Assembly (NCBI GenBank): GCA_029571495.1
Contig: JAKPSO010000650.1
Coordinates: 1-17,891 of the forward strand
DNA: 17,891 nt
Source: Pseudomonadota bacterium
GTDB lineage: Bacteria > Pseudomonadota > Gammaproteobacteria > Burkholderiales > Casimicrobiaceae
Reading direction: 5' to 3'
This document shows positions 16,310 to 17,891 of the stretch, in pieces. The stretch's first letter is position 1. Each line of letters starts with the position of its first letter. The notes beneath the pieces are model-generated. The model searched no databases. It had not been told where the DNA came from and saw only the letters and a program-made list of their open reading frames with translations. Made by a program: the position numbers and the translations under genes.

Positions 16310-17197
16310 TTATCCCTGCTTTGTTGACTTGGATAAATTCGAAGAATTTTTTGTCTGCGCAGCGCGCAGTTCGCGAAGCTTCGCGATCACTTGCGTACGA
16401 ATCTTCGCCACCTCCTCGAGCCTAACTCGAATCGCTGGGTCTGTTCTGCTCAACTTTTTCCCAAAGTTGACGTACCATTCAAGCTCTTCGCCTTCGGGGA
16501 ACCTCTCCACCAGTTCACGCAAGTCTCCAACCTTTAACCCAGCATGTTCGCTGTCCGCGGTGAACCAATCCAAGGGTCCTCGAAGCATGAACGCGTCGAC
16601 CCGAGGCGACAAACAGTATTGGATCATCTGATCAAGTGCTTCAGCAGGCGCCCGCCGAGCGAGTGCCGCAGCGGCCCGCTTTTGGTAGATATCGGGACTG
16701 TTGGGATCCAGACGTTCGAGCCGTTTGTTAAGCGCGTCCACAGACTGCTGAGTCAGTCGCAAATTCGCATGTCGCAATGCCGCAACAACGACAGCTCGTT
16801 CTTGGGGATAAATCTTGAGCATGCGCGAAATGTCCGCGTCCCACGTCTCTGCGCACCAAGCCTGGAGGCGCCGCAAACCGTCCTTGTCCCGGTCATTCCA
16901 AAATGATGTCGTCACGCAGCCGTACAGAAGCAGGTCTTTTGTCTGATCTAACGAAAGCAGCTTGGCGCGGTCCGTGGCGACACTTGACCTGAGCTTTTCG
17001 ATCTGGACGAACAAGGAATCGGTGTACTCAACGGAACGAAGGTCATAGCCTCCCTCGTTCACCCATGCGTTTACGGCGGCGGTAGCCTCGGCGACAGTCA
17101 TCAGTGGCGTAGCCGACTTAACCGGTTGCCCGACGGCGTTCCAGCTCGTTAATACCGCCAGGCTACAAAGTGCGACAACATAACAAAGTGACTTCAT
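16310..17197 (-). CDS. Exported protein of unknown function
   Basis: A 295-residue protein I do not recognise. The N-terminus is a signal peptide (hydrophobic core about 3-18, probable cut near AVG at residue 23), so it is exported. The rest looks mainly helical, with a repeat-like stretch from about 130 to 190, a Trp/Tyr-containing segment GPLDWFTADSEHAG at 207-220, and a charged helix-rich end rich in Lys, Ser and Asn. Cysteines in the mature part are C94, C115 and C195. ATG 17197 is preferred because it opens directly on the signal peptide and has GAGG 10 nt upstream; an in-frame TTG at 17215 is possible but weaker. The ATG comes 1 nt after the TGA of the small upstream gene, so they are probably one transcript. 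The giant gene follows after 471 nt. Confidence 0.75.
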   Translation of the reverse strand: MKSLCYVVALCSLAVLTSWNAVGQPVKSATPLMTVAEATAAVNAWVNEGGYDLRSVEYTDSLFVQIEKLRSSVATDRAKLLSLDQTKDLLLYGCVTTSFWNDRDKDGLRRLQAWCAETWDADISRMLKIYPQERAVVVAALRHANLRLTQQSVDALNKRLERLDPNSPDIYQKRAAAALARRAPAEALDQMIQYCLSPRVDAFMLRGPLDWFTADSEHAGLKVGDLRELVERFPEGEELEWYVNFGKKLSRTDPAIRVRLEEVAKIRTQVIAKLRELRAAQTKNSSNLSKSTKQG

Positions 17198-17198
17198 T

Positions 17199-17417
17199 TC
17201 AATTTGGCCTCGCAACGTGGACGTGGTCGTAGTTTGTGTAACTTGTGCACGGATCGTGTCGCCTGTGTTCGCCGGGCGTTTCGTTTAGCACTTCAACAAC
17301 GTTGGCCGCACGCTGCCCCGCAGCGTCCAAGCCGGAGCACCATCTCTCGTGATATGTCAAATATTTTGTGAGAAGCGCATGTTGCAACATAGGTGCCCGA
17401 CGCGAAACTTTTTTCAT
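17199..17417 (-). CDS. Small protein of 72 residues, unknown function
   Basis: I do not recognise this protein. It is supported mainly by position: its ATG overlaps the TGA of the upstream gene as ATGA (17417-17414), and its TGA ends 1 nt before the ATG of the next gene. Such double coupling is unlikely for a chance frame. The product is basic at the N-terminus (MKKVSRR), has no signal peptide or membrane segment, and holds two cysteines (C27, C57) and a His/Arg-rich part near 51-54 followed by a Tyr/His-containing end (SYTNYDHVHV). No Shine-Dalgarno sequence is evident. It could instead be an untranslated spacer, or the remnant of a longer gene. Confidence 0.5.
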   Translation of the reverse strand: MKKVSRRAPMLQHALLTKYLTYHERWCSGLDAAGQRAANVVEVLNETPGEHRRHDPCTSYTNYDHVHVARPN

Positions 17418-17891
17418 TTCGACGGCGTTGCGTCACTGGTTTTCTCGGCACCAGGGCCTCCACGCACAGCGTTGAGCGATCTAGTCGCTGATTTTCCAAG
17501 TGACTGGTAGTTCCGCCTCAAAATCACCGTTGCAGTTTTCCTTGGTGCCTCACCACGACGCGGCTGACTGAGCGACTCAGATACCAATTTTCCAGAGACT
17601 ATCAGGCGTCTTTCAGGCTGCATGAATTGGGTAAATTTTTCTCCATCAATCGAAAATGAAGTAGTCCGATACAAGAATTCGCTATTTCCATCGATGTGTT
17701 CATACGACACTTCAGTGTCCATATTGAATTGGCTATCAACACCAAATGCGATACTTTTTTGCGCTTCGCGTACAAGTGGAATTACAGCGGTATCCTGATT
17801 CTCGCGGAATATCAGAACATCCGACGCAACAAACCCACGTCCCGACCCGGACACCAAACATCCTACTCGGACTAATAAAGCAAAAACGCCA
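17414..17891 (-). CDS. Protein of unknown function, 5' incomplete at window edge
   Basis: The frame is open to the right edge, so the start is outside. The first visible residues (GVFALLVRVGC, then LVSGSGRGF) are hydrophobic and could be the end of a signal peptide; the cysteine lacks a proper lipobox because an arginine sits at -3. The body, about 120 residues, is polar with alternating strand-like segments (for example FLYRTTSFSIDGEKF) and ends in a basic, Pro/Ser-rich tail. I do not recognise a family. Its TGA overlaps the ATG of the 72-residue gene, so it heads, or belongs to, the small upstream operon. Confidence 0.65.
   Translation of the reverse strand, partial: GVFALLVRVGCLVSGSGRGFVASDVLIFRENQDTAVIPLVREAQKSIAFGVDSQFNMDTEVSYEHIDGNSEFLYRTTSFSIDGEKFTQFMQPERRLIVSGKLVSESLSQPRRGEAPRKTATVILRRNYQSLGKSATRSLNAVRGGPGAEKTSDATPSK

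Noticed and set aside
17857..17891. Lipoprotein signal at the visible start of the edge gene
   Set aside because: The residue three before the cysteine is arginine, which does not fit a lipobox; the true N-terminus is also outside the window.

Overview
The window looks like a piece of a Gram-negative proteobacterial chromosome, most likely a betaproteobacterium. The evidence is indirect: moderately high GC, a FixL/FixJ-type two-component pair, trxB followed by an Smr-domain gene (an arrangement I associate with Burkholderiales and relatives), and several Sec-exported proteins with periplasmic-type chemistry. I cannot name the species. I see no tRNA, rRNA, CRISPR array, insertion sequence or phage gene.

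Layout. Positions 1-3549 are on the + strand: the 3' part of a PAS/HisKA/HATPase sensor kinase, a FixJ/LuxR-type response regulator overlapping it by 1 nt, thioredoxin reductase (trxB), and an Smr-domain protein. From 3533 to the right edge everything is on the - strand, and the two blocks converge with a 17-bp overlap of gene ends. In the direction of transcription (right to left) the - block is: an incomplete unknown gene at the edge, a 72-residue small protein, a 295-residue exported protein of unknown function, a 471-bp non-coding or leader stretch containing a strong hairpin, and then four genes joined by 4-nt start/stop overlaps. These four are a 3230-residue exported protein built mostly of carboxypeptidase-regulatory/CnaB-like beta-sandwich repeats, a DsbA-like thiol oxidoreductase, an exported ankyrin-repeat protein, and a vanadium-dependent haloperoxidase-like enzyme.

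The most interesting unit is this coupled cluster at 3533-15838. All four products carry apparent signal peptides. The stop/start overlaps (ATGA, GTGA, ATGA) argue that they are made together. A reasonable but unproven reading is that the giant protein is an extracytoplasmic scaffold or adhesin whose mostly paired cysteines are oxidised by the DsbA-like enzyme, and that the ankyrin protein is a partner of the haloperoxidase, much as periplasmic AnkB supports catalase KatB in Pseudomonas aeruginosa. The giant protein contains two divergent copies of an approximately 260-residue module that I do not recognise, set among about 24 CnaB-like repeats and one PPC-like domain. It has no LPXTG, autotransporter or PEP-CTERM ending, so how it is held or released is open.

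The upstream - strand genes (16310-17891) are also tightly packed: an ATGA overlap, then a 1-nt gap. They form a second small operon of unknown function, separated from the giant gene by the hairpin-bearing leader.
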